This document shows positions 49,321-63,266 of a DNA stretch of 64,000 bases, in pieces; position 1 is the first letter of the stretch, and each line of letters starts with the position of its first letter. The position numbers were made by a program, and so were the translations under genes. The notes under the pieces were generated by a model that made no database searches, had not been told where the DNA came from, and saw only the letters and a program-made list of their open reading frames with translations. The DNA comes from Rhizobiales bacterium Ga0077525 (GTDB lineage: Bacteria > Pseudomonadota > Alphaproteobacteria > Rhizobiales > Xanthobacteraceae): positions 1 through 64,000 of the forward strand of contig LNDS01000007.1 in NCBI GenBank assembly GCA_001464835.1, given 5' to 3'.

Positions 49321-51339
49321 ATGAAGCGGCACAACGAGATGGGGGATGCCGCCCTGGTTGTACGGCGTAACCCCCTTGATGGAACTCTAGACACTGCTCC
49401 CACCGATCCGACCGGTCCGCGTTTTCGCATCGAGGATATTTTCCCGTGCGTCGACGGCGGACGCTATGCGGTTAAACGCATTGCCGGCGAAATCGTCGAA
49501 GTCTGGGCCGATATTTTTCGCGAAGGGCACGATGTTCTCGCCGCAGCCGTGCTGTGGCGCGCGCAGGACGGCGAGGACAGCGCCGAATGGCACCGCGAGC
49601 CGATGACGTTCGTCAGCAATGACCGCTGGCATGGCCGCTTCACGCCGCCGACGCCCGGCTGGTACCTGTTCGCCATCGAGGCATGGACCGATCAATACGC
49701 CACCTGGCACAAGGAATTCCTGCTCAAGCAAGCGGCCGGCCAGGATGTTTCGGTCGAGGCGCGCGAAGGGCACGAACTGCTGACGCAGCTGATGCCGGCG
49801 GATAGCTACGCGCGCGGCATGGTCGAAGCGGCGGCGCATCTGTTCGCTTCGACCGGGCAGCACGCAGCGTTGCTCGACGAAACCTTGCTGGCGACAATGT
49901 CGTCGAGCGCAGCGCGCCCCGATCTCAGCCGCAGCGACGCCGTGCCGCTGGTCGCTGATCGCGAACGCGCCCGCGCCGGTGCCTGGTATGAAATGGTGCC
50001 GCGCAGCCAGAGCAAGGTCGAAGGCCGGCACGGCACGTTCCAGGATTGCATCGCCCGCGTGCCGGAGATCGCCGGCCTCGGCTTCGACGTGCTCTATCTC
50101 ACGCCGATCCATCCCATCGGCCGCGCCCACCGCAAGGGCAAGAACAACGCCGTCACCGCGCAGCCCGGCGATGTCGGCAGCTTTTACGCGGTTGGCAACG
50201 AAAATGGCGGCCACGATGCGGTCGAGCCAGAACTTGGCACGCTGCACGACTTCCGCGCCTTGGTCGCGGCCTGTCACGCGCACAATATGGAAATCGCGCT
50301 CGACTTCGCCGTGCAATGTTCGCCCGACCATCCGTGGCTCAAGGAGCATCCGGAGTGGTTCAAGAAGCGGCCGGACGGCACCATCAAGTATGCCGAGAAC
50401 CCGCCGAAGAAGTATCAGGACATCGTCAATCCCAATTTCGAGTGCGACGACCGGATCGGCCTGTGGAAGGCGTTGCGCGACGTGCTGCTGTTCTGGGTCG
50501 ATCAGGGCGTGCGCATCTTCCGCATCGACAATCCGCACACCAAGCCTTTGGCGTTCTGGGAATGGGCGATCCGCGAAATCCAGGCGCGCGATCCGGGCGT
50601 CATCTTTCTGGCCGAAGCCTTCACCCGGCCGAAGGTGATGAAAGCCTTGGCCAAGCTCGGATTTACGCAGTCCTACACTTACTTCACCTGGCGCACCGAG
50701 AAGAACGAGATCCAGGCATACTTAAGCGAACTCACCGGCTATCCGGAGCGCGAATACTACCGGCCGAACTTTTTCGTCACCACGCCGGATATCCTGCCAG
50801 TGCAGTTGCAGACCGGCGAGACCTGGATGTTCAAGTCGCGCGCCGCTCTGGCCACGACCCTCTCCGGCAATTACGGCATCTATAACGGCTTCGAGCTGAT
50901 CGAGCACGAACCATTGCCCGGCCGCGAGGAATATCTCAATTCGGAAAAATACGAGATCAGGACGCGCGACTGGAACAAGCCGGGCAACATCAAGGATTAT
51001 CTCAAGCGCATCAATACGATCCGTCGTGAAAACGGCGCGCTGCTGCAAACCGCCGACCTGCGCTTTCTGCAAACGAACCATGACACCGTCATCGGCTTTA
51101 TCAAGGAGTCGGTGACCGGCGACAATGCCGTCGCGGTCGCGATTGCGCTGACCGATACCCAGAAGGATTTCTGGTTGCACTTCGGCGATATCCAGATCGG
51201 CCCGCCCGGCGCCAAGCGGCCGGTGCGGCTGATCGAAAACCTGGTGACCGGCGAGCGCCATTGGCTGGAATGGAACGGCATCCGCTTGCGCATCGATCCC
51301 GCCGCCGACCCCGCCCTCATTTTCCGCTGTCAGGCTTGA
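49321..51339 (+). CDS. glgE: GlgE, maltose-1-phosphate maltosyltransferase (GH13_3)
   Basis: A 672-residue enzyme transferring maltosyl units from alpha-maltose-1-phosphate onto alpha-1,4-glucans. Domains are an N-terminal beta domain (about 30-140), a helical insert (about 145-200) and a GH13 barrel. The nucleophile is Asp403 in FRIDNPHTKP and the acid/base is Glu432 in FLAEAFTRP (29 residues apart, as in S. coelicolor GlgE), with Asp490 in TTPDILP. The insert KYAENPPKKYQDI is family-specific. ATG 49321 is supported by AGGAAG; an in-frame start at 49285 is weaker. The gene is followed after 7 bases by treS-maltokinase, which makes its substrate. Confidence 0.94.
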   Translation: MKRHNEMGDAALVVRRNPLDGTLDTAPTDPTGPRFRIEDIFPCVDGGRYAVKRIAGEIVEVWADIFREGHDVLAAAVLWRAQDGEDSAEWHREPMTFVSNDRWHGRFTPPTPGWYLFAIEAWTDQYATWHKEFLLKQAAGQDVSVEAREGHELLTQLMPADSYARGMVEAAAHLFASTGQHAALLDETLLATMSSSAARPDLSRSDAVPLVADRERARAGAWYEMVPRSQSKVEGRHGTFQDCIARVPEIAGLGFDVLYLTPIHPIGRAHRKGKNNAVTAQPGDVGSFYAVGNENGGHDAVEPELGTLHDFRALVAACHAHNMEIALDFAVQCSPDHPWLKEHPEWFKKRPDGTIKYAENPPKKYQDIVNPNFECDDRIGLWKALRDVLLFWVDQGVRIFRIDNPHTKPLAFWEWAIREIQARDPGVIFLAEAFTRPKVMKALAKLGFTQSYTYFTWRTEKNEIQAYLSELTGYPEREYYRPNFFVTTPDILPVQLQTGETWMFKSRAALATTLSGNYGIYNGFELIEHEPLPGREEYLNSEKYEIRTRDWNKPGNIKDYLKRINTIRRENGALLQTADLRFLQTNHDTVIGFIKESVTGDNAVAVAIALTDTQKDFWLHFGDIQIGPPGAKRPVRLIENLVTGERHWLEWNGIRLRIDPAADPALIFRCQA

Positions 51340-51346
51340 GTACCTT

Positions 51347-54300
51347 ATGAACGTTCAGTCCACCATCGATCACGGCACTCCAACGGCCACACAGGCCGAC
51401 GACGGACTCTGGTTCAAGGACGCCATCATCTATCAGCTTCACGTCAAGGCCTTCTCCGACAGCAATGGCGACGGCATCGGCGACTTTGTCGGCCTGACCC
51501 AGCGGCTCGATTATTTGCGCGACCTCGGCATAACCGCGATCTGGCTGCTGCCGTTCTATCCGAGCCCGGGCCGCGACGACGGCTATGACATCGCCGACTA
51601 CGGCGACATCAATCCGCAATTCGGCACCATGAAGGACTTCAAGCGCTTCATGGTCGAGGCCAAGAAGCGCGGCCTGCGCGTCATCACCGAGCTTGTCGTC
51701 AATCACACATCGGACCAGCACGACTGGTTCAAGCGCGCGCGGCGCAGCCCCGCCGGCTCCAGCGCGCGCGACTGGTATGTGTGGAGCGACACCGACCAGA
51801 AATTCCTCGAAACGCGGATCATCTTCACCGACACCGAGAAATCGAACTGGGCCTGGGACCCGGAAGCCGGCGCCTATTACTGGCACCGCTTCTTCTCGCA
51901 CCAGCCGGATCTCAATTTCGATAACCCGCGCGTGGTCAGCGCGGTCACGCAGGTGATGAAGCGCTGGCTCGATACCGGCGTCGACGGCTTCCGGCTCGAC
52001 GCCGTGCCCTATCTGATCGAACGCGAAGGCACCAGCAACGAGAACCTGCCGGAGACGCACGCCATCATCAAGAAGCTACGCGCCGAGATCGAGCAATACG
52101 CGCCCGGCAAGGTGCTGCTGGCGGAAGCCAATATGTGGCCGGAAGACGTGCAGCAATATTTCGGCGACGGCGACGAATGCCACATGGCCTATCACTTCCC
52201 GCTGATGCCGCGCATCTATATGGCGATCGCGCAGGAAGACCGCTTCCCGATCGCCGACATCATGCGGCAGACGCCGGAAATCCCGGCCAATTGCCAGTGG
52301 GCGATGTTCCTGCGCAACCACGACGAACTGACGCTGGAAATGGTCACCGACGTCGAACGCGATTATTTGTGGTCGACCTACGCTGCCGATCCGCGCGCCC
52401 GCATCAATGTCGGCATCCGCCGCCGCCTCGCGCCGCTGATGGATAATGACCGGCGCAAGATCGAATTGATGAACTCGATCCTTTTGTCGATGCCGGGCAC
52501 GCCGATCATCTATTACGGCGACGAAATCGGCATGGGCGACAATATCTATCTCGGCGACCGCAACGGCGTGCGCACGCCGATGCAGTGGACGCCGGACCGC
52601 AATGGCGGCTTCTCGCGCGCCGACCCGGCGCAGCTTTACCTGCCCTGCATCATGGACCCGGTCTACGGCTATTCCGGCCTCAACGTCGAAGCGCAGAGCC
52701 GCTCGGCGTCGTCGCTGCTGAGCTGGATGAAGCGGCTGATCAGTGTGCGCAAATCGAGCCAGGTGTTCGGCCGCGGCACGCTGACATTCGTGCGGCCGGC
52801 CAACCGCGCCGTGCTCGCTTATGTGCGGCAGATGAATGACGAGGCCATTCTTTGCGTCTGCAATCTGTCGCGCACCGCGCAAGCGGTCGAACTCGACATG
52901 TCGGCGTGGAAAGGCCGCATCCCGCAGGAAATGCTCGGCCGTGTCAATTTCCCGCGCATCGGCGAATTGCCCTATCTGGTGACGTTGCCGCCCTACGGCT
53001 TTTTCTGGTTCCAGTTGCGCAAGGAAGCCGAGGACATCGCGCAGCAAACCTTGCCGCGCGAAATTTCGACCCTGGTGCTCGGGCCGGAGTGGGAGAAAAT
53101 GGTCACCGGCTGGACCTTGCGGACGTTTGAACTCGACGTCTTGCCGAGCCACATCGCGCTGCGGCGCTGGTTCGCCGACAAAGGCTCGCGCAACCTGACG
53201 GCCAAGGTCGCCGCCACGATTCCCTTCGAGAATGGCAATGACCGCTTTGTCGCGGCGATCGTCGATATCACCGGCAGCCACGGCACCTCGCGCTACTTCC
53301 TGCCGCTGACCATCCGCTGGACCCGTTACACCGCCATCGACCGCCCGCCGGCCTGCGTGCTGGCCGCGGTGCGCCGCGGCCCGCGCGAAGGCACCCTGCT
53401 CGACGCGGTCGCCGAGCCGGAATTCGTCACCGCTTTGCTCGCCAAGATTCACGCCAACGAAACCGTCGGCGTCGACGCTCACAGGCTTCAGTTTCGCGCC
53501 ACGGCGGCCTTCGCGTCGCAGCCTTTGCCGGAGATCAAGACGGTCAAGGCCATCGACGGCGAACAGTCCAACAGCAGCGTCATCGTCAACAACGAATATG
53601 TCATCAAGATATTGCGCCGCATTCACCCCGGCATCCATTCCGAGATCGAGGTCGGCCGTTTTCTCACTGACGAAACGTCGTTCAAGAATGCGCCGGCCTT
53701 GCTCGGCTCCGTCGAACTGCTCGAAGGCGGCGACAGCAGCGCGCTGGGCGTCGTGCATGCCTTTGTCGAGAACCAGGGCGACGCCTGGAGCCTGGTGCTC
53801 GGTTCGCTGGAGCGGTTGATCGACACGCAACAGCTCAATCTTGCCGAGCCGATCGAGGAAACGCCGGACACTTTGGTGCTGTTGCAGCGCCTGCGTCAGA
53901 TCGGCCGCCGCACCGCCGAACTGCATCGGGCCCTCGGCAGCCGCGCCGATATCGAAGGTTTCGCGCCGGAGCCGATTGCCGCAAGCGACGTTCAACAGTG
54001 GAGCGACACGCTCGCCGAACGTGCCAATGCCCGCTTCGACATGCTCGCCGAGCGTCTGGGCACGCTCCCCGAACCGGCGCGCGGCATGGCCCGGCAATTG
54101 CTCGACAACCGCGACGCCATCGCCGCGCATATCACATCGTGGCGCGACACCGTGCTGGACGGCACGAAAATTCGCCATCACGGCGATTTCCATCTCGGCC
54201 AGATCCTCATCGCCAAGGACGATGCCTACCTGCTCGACTTCGAAGGCGAACCGCGCCGCTCGCTCGACGAGCGCCGCCACAAGGCGCCGCCGGCGCGCGA

Positions 54301-54640
54301 TGTCGCCGGCCTCATTCGCTCCATCGATTACGCCGTCAGCGCGGCCATCGACCATTCGACCGACCTCAGCGCCGAGGACCTCAGCCTGCTCAAGCCGCTG
54401 ATGCGGGCTTGGGGCGACCGGATGACCGCGGCGTTCTGGGACAGCTACCGCGAGACCATGGCCGGCGGTGCGCTGTGGCCGGCCAAGGAGGAACAGGCGC
54501 GCCAACTGCTCGATCTGTTCCTTCTGGAAAAGGCGCTTTACGAAATCGAATACGAACTGACCAACCGGCCCGCCTGGCTGCACATACCGCTGGAAGCCAC
54601 GTTGCGCATTCTTCAACAGCGCGGAGTGATCGCCCCATGA
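51347..54640 (+). CDS. treS: Trehalose synthase TreS fused to maltokinase Pep2/Mak
   Basis: A 1097-residue bifunctional protein. Residues of about 20-560 form a GH13_16 trehalose synthase with nucleophile Asp218 ([11 protein letters not shown]), acid/base Glu260 ([11 protein letters not shown]) and His325-Asp326 ([10 protein letters not shown]), interconverting maltose and trehalose. Residues of about 580-1097 form an aminoglycoside-phosphotransferase-like maltokinase with [12 protein letters not shown] and YLLDFEGEP as catalytic and metal motifs, making maltose-1-phosphate with ATP. The fusion is known in many proteobacteria and channels trehalose to GlgE. The stop overlaps glgB (ATGA). Confidence 0.94.
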   Translation: MNVQSTIDHGTPTATQADDGLWFKDAIIYQLHVKAFSDSNGDGIGDFVGLTQRLDYLRDLGITAIWLLPFYPSPGRDDGYDIADYGDINPQFGTMKDFKRFMVEAKKRGLRVITELVVNHTSDQHDWFKRARRSPAGSSARDWYVWSDTDQKFLETRIIFTDTEKSNWAWDPEAGAYYWHRFFSHQPDLNFDNPRVVSAVTQVMKRWLDTGVDGFRLDAVPYLIEREGTSNENLPETHAIIKKLRAEIEQYAPGKVLLAEANMWPEDVQQYFGDGDECHMAYHFPLMPRIYMAIAQEDRFPIADIMRQTPEIPANCQWAMFLRNHDELTLEMVTDVERDYLWSTYAADPRARINVGIRRRLAPLMDNDRRKIELMNSILLSMPGTPIIYYGDEIGMGDNIYLGDRNGVRTPMQWTPDRNGGFSRADPAQLYLPCIMDPVYGYSGLNVEAQSRSASSLLSWMKRLISVRKSSQVFGRGTLTFVRPANRAVLAYVRQMNDEAILCVCNLSRTAQAVELDMSAWKGRIPQEMLGRVNFPRIGELPYLVTLPPYGFFWFQLRKEAEDIAQQTLPREISTLVLGPEWEKMVTGWTLRTFELDVLPSHIALRRWFADKGSRNLTAKVAATIPFENGNDRFVAAIVDITGSHGTSRYFLPLTIRWTRYTAIDRPPACVLAAVRRGPREGTLLDAVAEPEFVTALLAKIHANETVGVDAHRLQFRATAAFASQPLPEIKTVKAIDGEQSNSSVIVNNEYVIKILRRIHPGIHSEIEVGRFLTDETSFKNAPALLGSVELLEGGDSSALGVVHAFVENQGDAWSLVLGSLERLIDTQQLNLAEPIEETPDTLVLLQRLRQIGRRTAELHRALGSRADIEGFAPEPIAASDVQQWSDTLAERANARFDMLAERLGTLPEPARGMARQLLDNRDAIAAHITSWRDTVLDGTKIRHHGDFHLGQILIAKDDAYLLDFEGEPRRSLDERRHKAPPARDVAGLIRSIDYAVSAAIDHSTDLSAEDLSLLKPLMRAWGDRMTAAFWDSYRETMAGGALWPAKEEQARQLLDLFLLEKALYEIEYELTNRPAWLHIPLEATLRILQQRGVIAP

Positions 54641-56547
54641 ACGACAATTCCACAATGGAAGAGACACGCCCCGCAACGCAGGTCCTGTCCGACTTCGATC
54701 TCTATCTGCTCGGCGAAGGCAACCAGTTGCGCCTCTATGACAAGCTCGGCGCGCATCCGATGACGATCGATGGCGTCAACGGCGTCGCCTTCGTCGTCTG
54801 GGCGCCAAACGCGCGACGCGTCAGCGTGGTCGGCGATTTCAATTCATGGGATGGCCGGCGGCACGTCATGCGCGTGCGCGGCAACGGCTTCTGGGAAATC
54901 TTCGTGCCAGAGGCAAAAGCGGGCGACAAGTATAAATACGAACTTGAATCCCGTTCCGGCCATCTGCTGCCGCTGAAGTCCGATCCGGTGGCCTTTGCCG
55001 GCGAGATGCGCCCATCGACGGCGTCGATCGTCGTCGATGCGGCGACGATCCCGCAGCCATCGCGCGCGCGCGACAATATCAACGCGCTCGACCAGCCGAT
55101 GTCGATCTACGAAGTCCATCTCGGCTCGTGGCGGCGCAATCCGCAAGAAGGCGCCCGCTGGCTTACCTATCGTGAACTCGCCGCCGAACTGCCGGCTTAC
55201 GCGGCCGACATGGGCTACACCCATGTCGAGCTTTTGCCGGTGTCGGAGCATCCGTTTGACGGCTCGTGGGGCTACCAGCCGACCGGACTGTTCGCGCCGA
55301 CCAGCCGTTTCGGCTCGCCGCAGGATTTCGCGTTCCTCGTCGATGCCTTGCACAAAGCCGGCCTCGGCGTCCTGCTCGACTGGGTGCCCGGACACTTCCC
55401 CGACGATCCGCACGGCCTGGCCAATTTCGACGGCACCGGCCTCTACGAGCACGCCAACCCGATGCAGGGCCGCCATATGGACTGGGGCACCCTGATCTAC
55501 AATTACGGGCGGCCGGAGGTGACGAACTTCCTGCTGTCGAATGCGCTGTTCTGGCTGGAGCGTTACGGCGTCGATGGGCTGCGCGTCGATGCGGTCGCCT
55601 CGATGCTCTATCTCGATTACAGCCGGCCATCCAATGCCTGGATTCCGAACAAGCATGGCGGCCGCGAGAATATCGAAGCGGTCGATTTCCTGCGCCGGAC
55701 CAACACCGAAGTGTTCAAGGCGTTTCCGCATGCCACCACGGCGGCGGAAGAATCGACCTCATGGCCGCAAGTGTCGCGCCCCGTCGATTGGGGCGGGCTC
55801 GGCTTCGGCTACAAATGGAACATGGGCTGGATGAACGACACCTTGGACTACATGACCAAGGACCCGATCTACCGCCGCCATCACCACGGCAAGATCCTGT
55901 TCGGCCTGCACTACGCATTTTCGGAAAACTTCATCCTGCCGCTGTCGCATGACGAAGTCGTGCACGGCAAGCGCTCGATCCTCGGCCGCATGCCGGGCGA
56001 CCCGTGGCAGAAATTCGCCAACCTGCGCGCCTATTACTCGTTCATGTTCGGCCATCCCGGCAAGAAGCTGATGTTCATGGGCTCCGAATTCGCCCAGGAC
56101 ATTGAATGGAACCACGACACCAGCCTGCCCTGGCATCTGCTCGACAAGCCCGAGCACGCCGGCGTCCAGCGCCTGGTGCGCGACCTCAACAGGCTGTACC
56201 GCGACACCCCGGCGTTGCATGCGCTCGACTGCGATCCATCGGGCTTCGAATGGCTGGTCACCGACGACGCCAACAACAGCGTTTTCGCCTGGCTGCGCAA
56301 GGGCCGCGATCCGGCCGAGCGCTGCGTCGTCGTGGTGAATTTCACGCCACAGGTCATTGAAAATTACCGCCTGCGCGTGCCTTACGCCGGCCAATGGCGC
56401 GAAGCGCTCAATTCCGATTCATCGGTGTACGGCGGCAGCAATGTCGGGAACGCCGGGACGGTCTCGACCGTTGCCACGTCTGACAGTCAGGAGCTTCATA
56501 TTGTTCTCCCACCGCTTGCTGCCCTCTTTTTCATTCCTGAGCTCTAA
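54637..56547 (+). CDS. glgB: 1,4-alpha-glucan branching enzyme GlgB, short form
   Basis: A 636-residue GH13_9 enzyme. CBM48 (about 25-130) is followed by the barrel with nucleophile Asp318 ([13 protein letters not shown]), acid/base Glu371 ([11 protein letters not shown]) and [12 protein letters not shown]. It forms alpha-1,6 branches in glucan. Compared with E. coli GlgB (about 730 residues) it starts directly at the second N-terminal domain and lacks the first (N1), a known short form that tends to alter branch length. ATG 54637 shares ATGA with treS. The final 47 bases overlap the probable glgX start. Confidence 0.93.
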   Translation: MNDNSTMEETRPATQVLSDFDLYLLGEGNQLRLYDKLGAHPMTIDGVNGVAFVVWAPNARRVSVVGDFNSWDGRRHVMRVRGNGFWEIFVPEAKAGDKYKYELESRSGHLLPLKSDPVAFAGEMRPSTASIVVDAATIPQPSRARDNINALDQPMSIYEVHLGSWRRNPQEGARWLTYRELAAELPAYAADMGYTHVELLPVSEHPFDGSWGYQPTGLFAPTSRFGSPQDFAFLVDALHKAGLGVLLDWVPGHFPDDPHGLANFDGTGLYEHANPMQGRHMDWGTLIYNYGRPEVTNFLLSNALFWLERYGVDGLRVDAVASMLYLDYSRPSNAWIPNKHGGRENIEAVDFLRRTNTEVFKAFPHATTAAEESTSWPQVSRPVDWGGLGFGYKWNMGWMNDTLDYMTKDPIYRRHHHGKILFGLHYAFSENFILPLSHDEVVHGKRSILGRMPGDPWQKFANLRAYYSFMFGHPGKKLMFMGSEFAQDIEWNHDTSLPWHLLDKPEHAGVQRLVRDLNRLYRDTPALHALDCDPSGFEWLVTDDANNSVFAWLRKGRDPAERCVVVVNFTPQVIENYRLRVPYAGQWREALNSDSSVYGGSNVGNAGTVSTVATSDSQELHIVLPPLAALFFIPEL

Positions 56548-58612
56548 CGGAAGGCCGACCGCGGGCGCGCCTTATCCGCTCGGCGCGACCTGGGACGGCC
56601 GCGGCACCAACTTCGCGCTGTTCTCCGCCAATGCGACGAAGGTCGAGCTTTGCCTGTTCGACCGCGACGGCAAGCGCGAGACCGAGCGCATCGCGCTGCC
56701 GGAACGTACCGACGATGTCTGGCATGTCTATCTCGCCCATGTCTCGCCCGGCCAGCTCTATGGCTACCGCGTCCATGGTCCTTACGAACCCAATGCCGGA
56801 CACCGCTTCAATCCGCACAAGCTGCTGATCGACCCCTACAGCAAGCAGCTCGGCGGCCATTTTGCCTGGAGCGACGCGCATTTTGCCTACCGCGCCGGCG
56901 CGAAGCAGCAGGATCTCGCCTTCGACAGGCGCGACAACGCGCGCACCATGTACAAATCGGTCGTCGCCGATTTCGCGCACCCGGCCAATGACCGTCGGCC
57001 GCAGCACCGCTGGGAAGACACCATTATGTACGAGGCCCACGTCAAGGGTCTGACGCAGCAGCGTAGCGACATCCCGCAAGCGGCGCGCGGAACCTATCGC
57101 GGCCTGTCCGAGCCCGGCACCATTGCGCACCTGCGCAAGCTCGGCGTCACCGCGATCGAACTGCTGCCGATCCACGCCTTTCTTGACGACAAACATCTGC
57201 TCGACAAGGGACTGCGCAATTATTGGGGCTACAACACTCTCAGCTTTTTCGCGCCGGAAGCGCGCTACGAGCCAGGCAACGAGATCAATGCCTTCCGCAC
57301 CACGGTCGCGCGGCTGCACGATGCCGGCATCGAGGTCATCCTTGACGTCGTCTACAACCACACGTGCGAAGGCAATCACCTCGGCCCCACGCTGTGCTAT
57401 CGCGGCATCGACAATGCTTCTTACTACTGGCTGATGCCGGACGAGCCGCGCTATTACGACGACTTCACCGGGACCGGCAATTCGCTGAAGCTTGCCCATC
57501 CGCGCGTGCTGCAAATGGTCATGGACTCGCTCCGTCACTGGGTCGAGGCCTATCACGTCGATGGCTTCCGCTTCGATCTCGCCTCGACCTTGGCGCGCGG
57601 GCCCGCCTTCGACCGCAACGCGCCTTTCCTCACCGCGATCCGCCAGGACCCCGTGCTGGCCAACGTCAAGCTCATCGCCGAGCCATGGGACATCGGCATG
57701 GGCGGCTATCAGGTCGGCGGATTCCCCAACGGCTGGTCGGAATGGAACGACGTTTATCGCAGCACGTTGCGGCGGTTCTGGAAGGGCGAAGGCAATCTGA
57801 TCGGCGACTTGGCGCGCGCCATGACCGCCTCGCCGGTTCAGTTTCATCATGACGGGCGCGGGCCGCGCGCCAGCGTCAATCACGTCACCGTCCATGACGG
57901 CTTCACGCTGACCGATCTCGTCAGCTACGAAACCAAGCACAACGAGGCCAATGGCGAAGACAACCGCGACGGCTCCGACGACAACAACAGCATCAATTGC
58001 GGCGTCGAAGGGCCGACCGACGATGAGGGCATCCTCGCCTTCCGCCGGCAGCTTCGCCGCAATCAGTTGGCCTGCCTGATGCTCGCGCAAGGCGTGCCCT
58101 TGATGCTGGCCGGAGATGAAGTCAATAATTCGCAGTCCGGCAACAACAATACCTATTGTCAGGACAACGAAACCGGTTGGATCGACTGGTCGGCGCTCGG
58201 CACCGAGGACGATCTCACGGATTTCGTCGGCGGACTGACGCAATTGCGGCGGCGGTTTCCGCAAATTGCCCAGAACCGCTGGCTTGAAGGCCGGCGCGAG
58301 GACGGTTCCTACGGCGTCAAATGGCTGACGCCGGCGGGGCAGGAAATGTCCGAGGAAGACTGGAATTTTCCCGACAGCCGCTTTGTCTCTTATGTGGTCG
58401 CCGCGATGGAGCAAGGCGGCGCGCCGCTTTTCGTCATCATCAACGGCGCGGAAACAGATCTCGAGATCACATTTCCGGAATGGCCCGGCGCGCCGCATTG
58501 GCGCAACGTGCTCGATACCGCCATGGGCGAACCGCAGACGATTCTCGGCGACACCGGTTCGCCATGGACGGTGCGCGCGCGCTCGGTGCTGGCTTTCGCG
58601 GGTGAGCCGTGA
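56501..58612 (+). CDS. glgX: Glycogen debranching enzyme GlgX (isoamylase type)
   Basis: A 703-residue GH13_11 enzyme. CBM48 (about 25-130) carries [20 protein letters not shown], and the barrel has nucleophile Asp359 ([14 protein letters not shown]) and acid/base Glu394 (LIAEPWDIG). The motif [15 protein letters not shown] is specific to GlgX/isoamylase. It removes short alpha-1,6 branches left by GlgP. No ATG fits before the conserved region. The best start is TTG 56501, preceded by AGGAG seven bases upstream, inside the end of glgB. The stop shares GTGA with treZ. Confidence 0.9.
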   Translation: MFSHRLLPSFSFLSSNGRPTAGAPYPLGATWDGRGTNFALFSANATKVELCLFDRDGKRETERIALPERTDDVWHVYLAHVSPGQLYGYRVHGPYEPNAGHRFNPHKLLIDPYSKQLGGHFAWSDAHFAYRAGAKQQDLAFDRRDNARTMYKSVVADFAHPANDRRPQHRWEDTIMYEAHVKGLTQQRSDIPQAARGTYRGLSEPGTIAHLRKLGVTAIELLPIHAFLDDKHLLDKGLRNYWGYNTLSFFAPEARYEPGNEINAFRTTVARLHDAGIEVILDVVYNHTCEGNHLGPTLCYRGIDNASYYWLMPDEPRYYDDFTGTGNSLKLAHPRVLQMVMDSLRHWVEAYHVDGFRFDLASTLARGPAFDRNAPFLTAIRQDPVLANVKLIAEPWDIGMGGYQVGGFPNGWSEWNDVYRSTLRRFWKGEGNLIGDLARAMTASPVQFHHDGRGPRASVNHVTVHDGFTLTDLVSYETKHNEANGEDNRDGSDDNNSINCGVEGPTDDEGILAFRRQLRRNQLACLMLAQGVPLMLAGDEVNNSQSGNNNTYCQDNETGWIDWSALGTEDDLTDFVGGLTQLRRRFPQIAQNRWLEGRREDGSYGVKWLTPAGQEMSEEDWNFPDSRFVSYVVAAMEQGGAPLFVIINGAETDLEITFPEWPGAPHWRNVLDTAMGEPQTILGDTGSPWTVRARSVLAFAGEP

Positions 58613-60363
58613 CAACACCGCCGCGTTTCGGCCCGCTGCTGACCGGCACGGGCGTCACCTTCCGCCTGTGGGCGCCGGCCGCGCGCGAAGTGAGCGTGAT
58701 GCTCGACAAGCCTCACGCCATGACGAAGAGCGGCGACTGGTTCGAGCTGCATGTTCCAGGCTTAACCGCCGCCGCGCGCTACAAATTCAAAATCGACGAT
58801 GACGTCGAGATTGCCGATCCGGCCTCGCAGTTCCAGCCGGATGATGTGCAAGGCGCCAGCGAAGTCATCGACCACCGTTACGATTGGCAGGCGCGCGACT
58901 GGAAGGGCCTGCCCTGGGAGAAGGCCGTCATTCTCGAAACCCATGTCGGCACCTTCACGCCGCAAGGCACGTTCCGCGCCATGATCGAGCGGCTCGATCA
59001 TCTGGTTGAGACCGGCATCACCGCGCTCGAACTGATGCCGCTCGCCGATTTTCCCGGCCGCTGGAACTGGGGCTATGACGGCGTTTTACTCTATGCGCCG
59101 GATTCCAGTTATGGCCGGCCGGAAGACCTGAAAGCACTGATCGACGCCGCGCATGCGCGCGGGCTGATGGTGTTTCTCGACGTCGTCTACAATCACTTCG
59201 GTCCGGAAGGAAACTACCTCGGCCGCATCGCGCCGACATTCTTCTCGGAGGCGCACACACCGTGGGGCGGCGCCATCAATTATGCGCAGCCTGAGGTGCG
59301 GGCCTTCGCCATCGAGAACGCGCTGCATTGGTTGCGCGACTATCGCTTCGACGGCCTGCGCCTCGATGCCGTGCACGCCATCGCCACGCCGGGCGAGGTT
59401 CATCTGCTGACGGACCTGAGCAAAGCCGTCGGCGAACTGGCCGACGAGACAGGCCGGCAGATTCATCTCGTGCTGGAAAACGACGACAACGAAGCCGTCC
59501 GCCTGGCGCCGCAGGAAAGTCCGCCCGACGGGCGCTATCGCGCGCAATGGAATGACGACTATCACCACGCCTGGCACGTGTTCCTCACGGGCGAGACTGG
59601 CGGATACTACAGCGACTACAAGGATGCTCCAGCTCACGTTGCACGAACATTGGCCGAAGGCTTCGCGTATCAAGGCGAGCCATCCTCACACCGCGATGGT
59701 CTGTTGCGGGGCCAGCCGAGTGGCGACCTGCCACGCGCGGCTTTTATCAATTTCCTGCAAAACCACGATCAGATCGGCAATCGCCCCCTCGGCGAACGCC
59801 TGTCGGCACTGGCCAAGCCGGAGGCCGTGCAGGCTGCGCTGACGGTGCTGCTGTTGCAGCCGTCGCCGCCGCTTCTGTTCATGGGCGAGGAATGGGGCGC
59901 GACCGAAGCCTTTCCATTCTTCTGCGACTTCAAGGGCGAGCTGGCGCAAGCGGTGCGCGACGGCCGCAAGCGAGAATTTGCCGACGCTTACGCCAGGCAT
60001 GGCGACGCCATTCCCGATCCCATCGCCAAGGAAACGCGCGACAGCGCCGTGCTCGATTGGGAAGCGCGCAACGCGCCGCAGCACGCGGCGCATCTGGCGC
60101 TGACGCGCAAGCTCATCGCCGCGCGCAAGCAATGGGTTATCCCGCTGCTCCCGCTCATGCAGGGCAAAGGCGAGGTGTCACTGAACGGCGGCATTCTCCA
60201 GGCACGCTGGCCGGCCGGCGGCAAGGCACTGCTGATCCTCGCCAACCTGTCGGACGACGCACGCGCCCGGCCGTCCCCCCTCGCCTGGGGCCATTGCATC
60301 TGGGGCGAAGCGCCGACGCGCGATCTGCCGCCATGGTCTGTCTATGCCGCGATCGAGGGCTGA
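58609..60363 (+). CDS. treZ: Malto-oligosyltrehalose trehalohydrolase TreZ
   Basis: A 584-residue GH13_10 enzyme with an N-terminal CBM48-like domain (FRLWAPAAREVSVML). Catalytic motifs are Asp253 in DGLRLDAVHAI, Glu290 in HLVLENDDN and the Asp in FLQNHDQIGNRP. It cleaves trehalose from the end of maltooligosyl-trehalose produced by TreY. The start is GTG 58609, overlapping the glgX stop as GTGA. treY follows after 3 bases. With TreY it returns glucan to free trehalose. Confidence 0.93.
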   Translation: MTTPPRFGPLLTGTGVTFRLWAPAAREVSVMLDKPHAMTKSGDWFELHVPGLTAAARYKFKIDDDVEIADPASQFQPDDVQGASEVIDHRYDWQARDWKGLPWEKAVILETHVGTFTPQGTFRAMIERLDHLVETGITALELMPLADFPGRWNWGYDGVLLYAPDSSYGRPEDLKALIDAAHARGLMVFLDVVYNHFGPEGNYLGRIAPTFFSEAHTPWGGAINYAQPEVRAFAIENALHWLRDYRFDGLRLDAVHAIATPGEVHLLTDLSKAVGELADETGRQIHLVLENDDNEAVRLAPQESPPDGRYRAQWNDDYHHAWHVFLTGETGGYYSDYKDAPAHVARTLAEGFAYQGEPSSHRDGLLRGQPSGDLPRAAFINFLQNHDQIGNRPLGERLSALAKPEAVQAALTVLLLQPSPPLLFMGEEWGATEAFPFFCDFKGELAQAVRDGRKREFADAYARHGDAIPDPIAKETRDSAVLDWEARNAPQHAAHLALTRKLIAARKQWVIPLLPLMQGKGEVSLNGGILQARWPAGGKALLILANLSDDARARPSPLAWGHCIWGEAPTRDLPPWSVYAAIEG

Positions 60364-60366
60364 GCC

Positions 60367-63081
<2,715 letters not shown>

Positions 63082-63092
63082 CCGCATCAGAC

Positions 63093-63120
63093 TTGCGCTT
63101 AGAAAATCGGGGACTATACT
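63093..63120 (+). promoter_or_regulatory. Sigma70-type promoter for the GTP cyclohydrolase II-family gene
   Basis: TTGCGC at 63093-63098 and TATACT at 63115-63120 are separated by 16 bases. The expected transcript start is near 63127, at the left arm of the structured leader. It begins 11 bases after the treY stop. Confidence 0.5.
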
Positions 63121-63124
63121 TTTC

Positions 63125-63266
63125 TTTTAAGGGACGGCCTCATCTAGCCCATCGCGGGCCGGGTCAACGAACTCCGCCCCTTAAAACCGAGTAAGCGTTG
63201 AAATGTACTGGCCCGTCCTCGATGGCGGGCCATATCCTTTTTGCTTCGGCTTATGGTTTTAAAACA
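63125..63266 (+). ncRNA. Structured 5' leader with alternative pairings (candidate riboswitch/attenuator)
   Basis: TTTTAAGGG (63125-63133) pairs perfectly with CCCTTAAAA (63178-63186), enclosing a GCCC-ATCG-CGGGC hairpin near 63148. The 3' arm continues as ...TTAAAACC, which can instead pair with GGTTTTAA at 63255-63262, five bases before the ATG. CGGGCC in the enclosed hairpin can also pair with GGCCCG of the downstream terminator-like hairpin. These mutually exclusive pairings are what an expression switch needs. I recognise no known riboswitch consensus; FMN-type conserved boxes are absent. Confidence 0.4.
63209..63242 (+). terminator. Terminator-like hairpin in the leader
   Basis: Stem TGGCCCG / CGGGCCA with a 10-base loop, followed by TATCCTTTTT. 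It lies between the predicted promoter and the ATG at 63267, so it would act as an attenuator rather than only ending treY transcripts. Confidence 0.55.

Noticed and set aside
52076-54676. 866-codon open frame opposite treS-maltokinase
   Set aside because: Antisense shadow with no motifs; the plus strand encodes a complete bifunctional enzyme.
56531-58618. 695-codon open frame opposite glgX
   Set aside because: Same pattern: Arg/Val/Asp-rich shadow of a long GC-rich gene.
63125-63266. FMN (RFN) riboswitch in front of the GTP cyclohydrolase II-like gene
   Set aside because: None of the conserved RFN boxes is present, and the region is too short for the six-stem aptamer.
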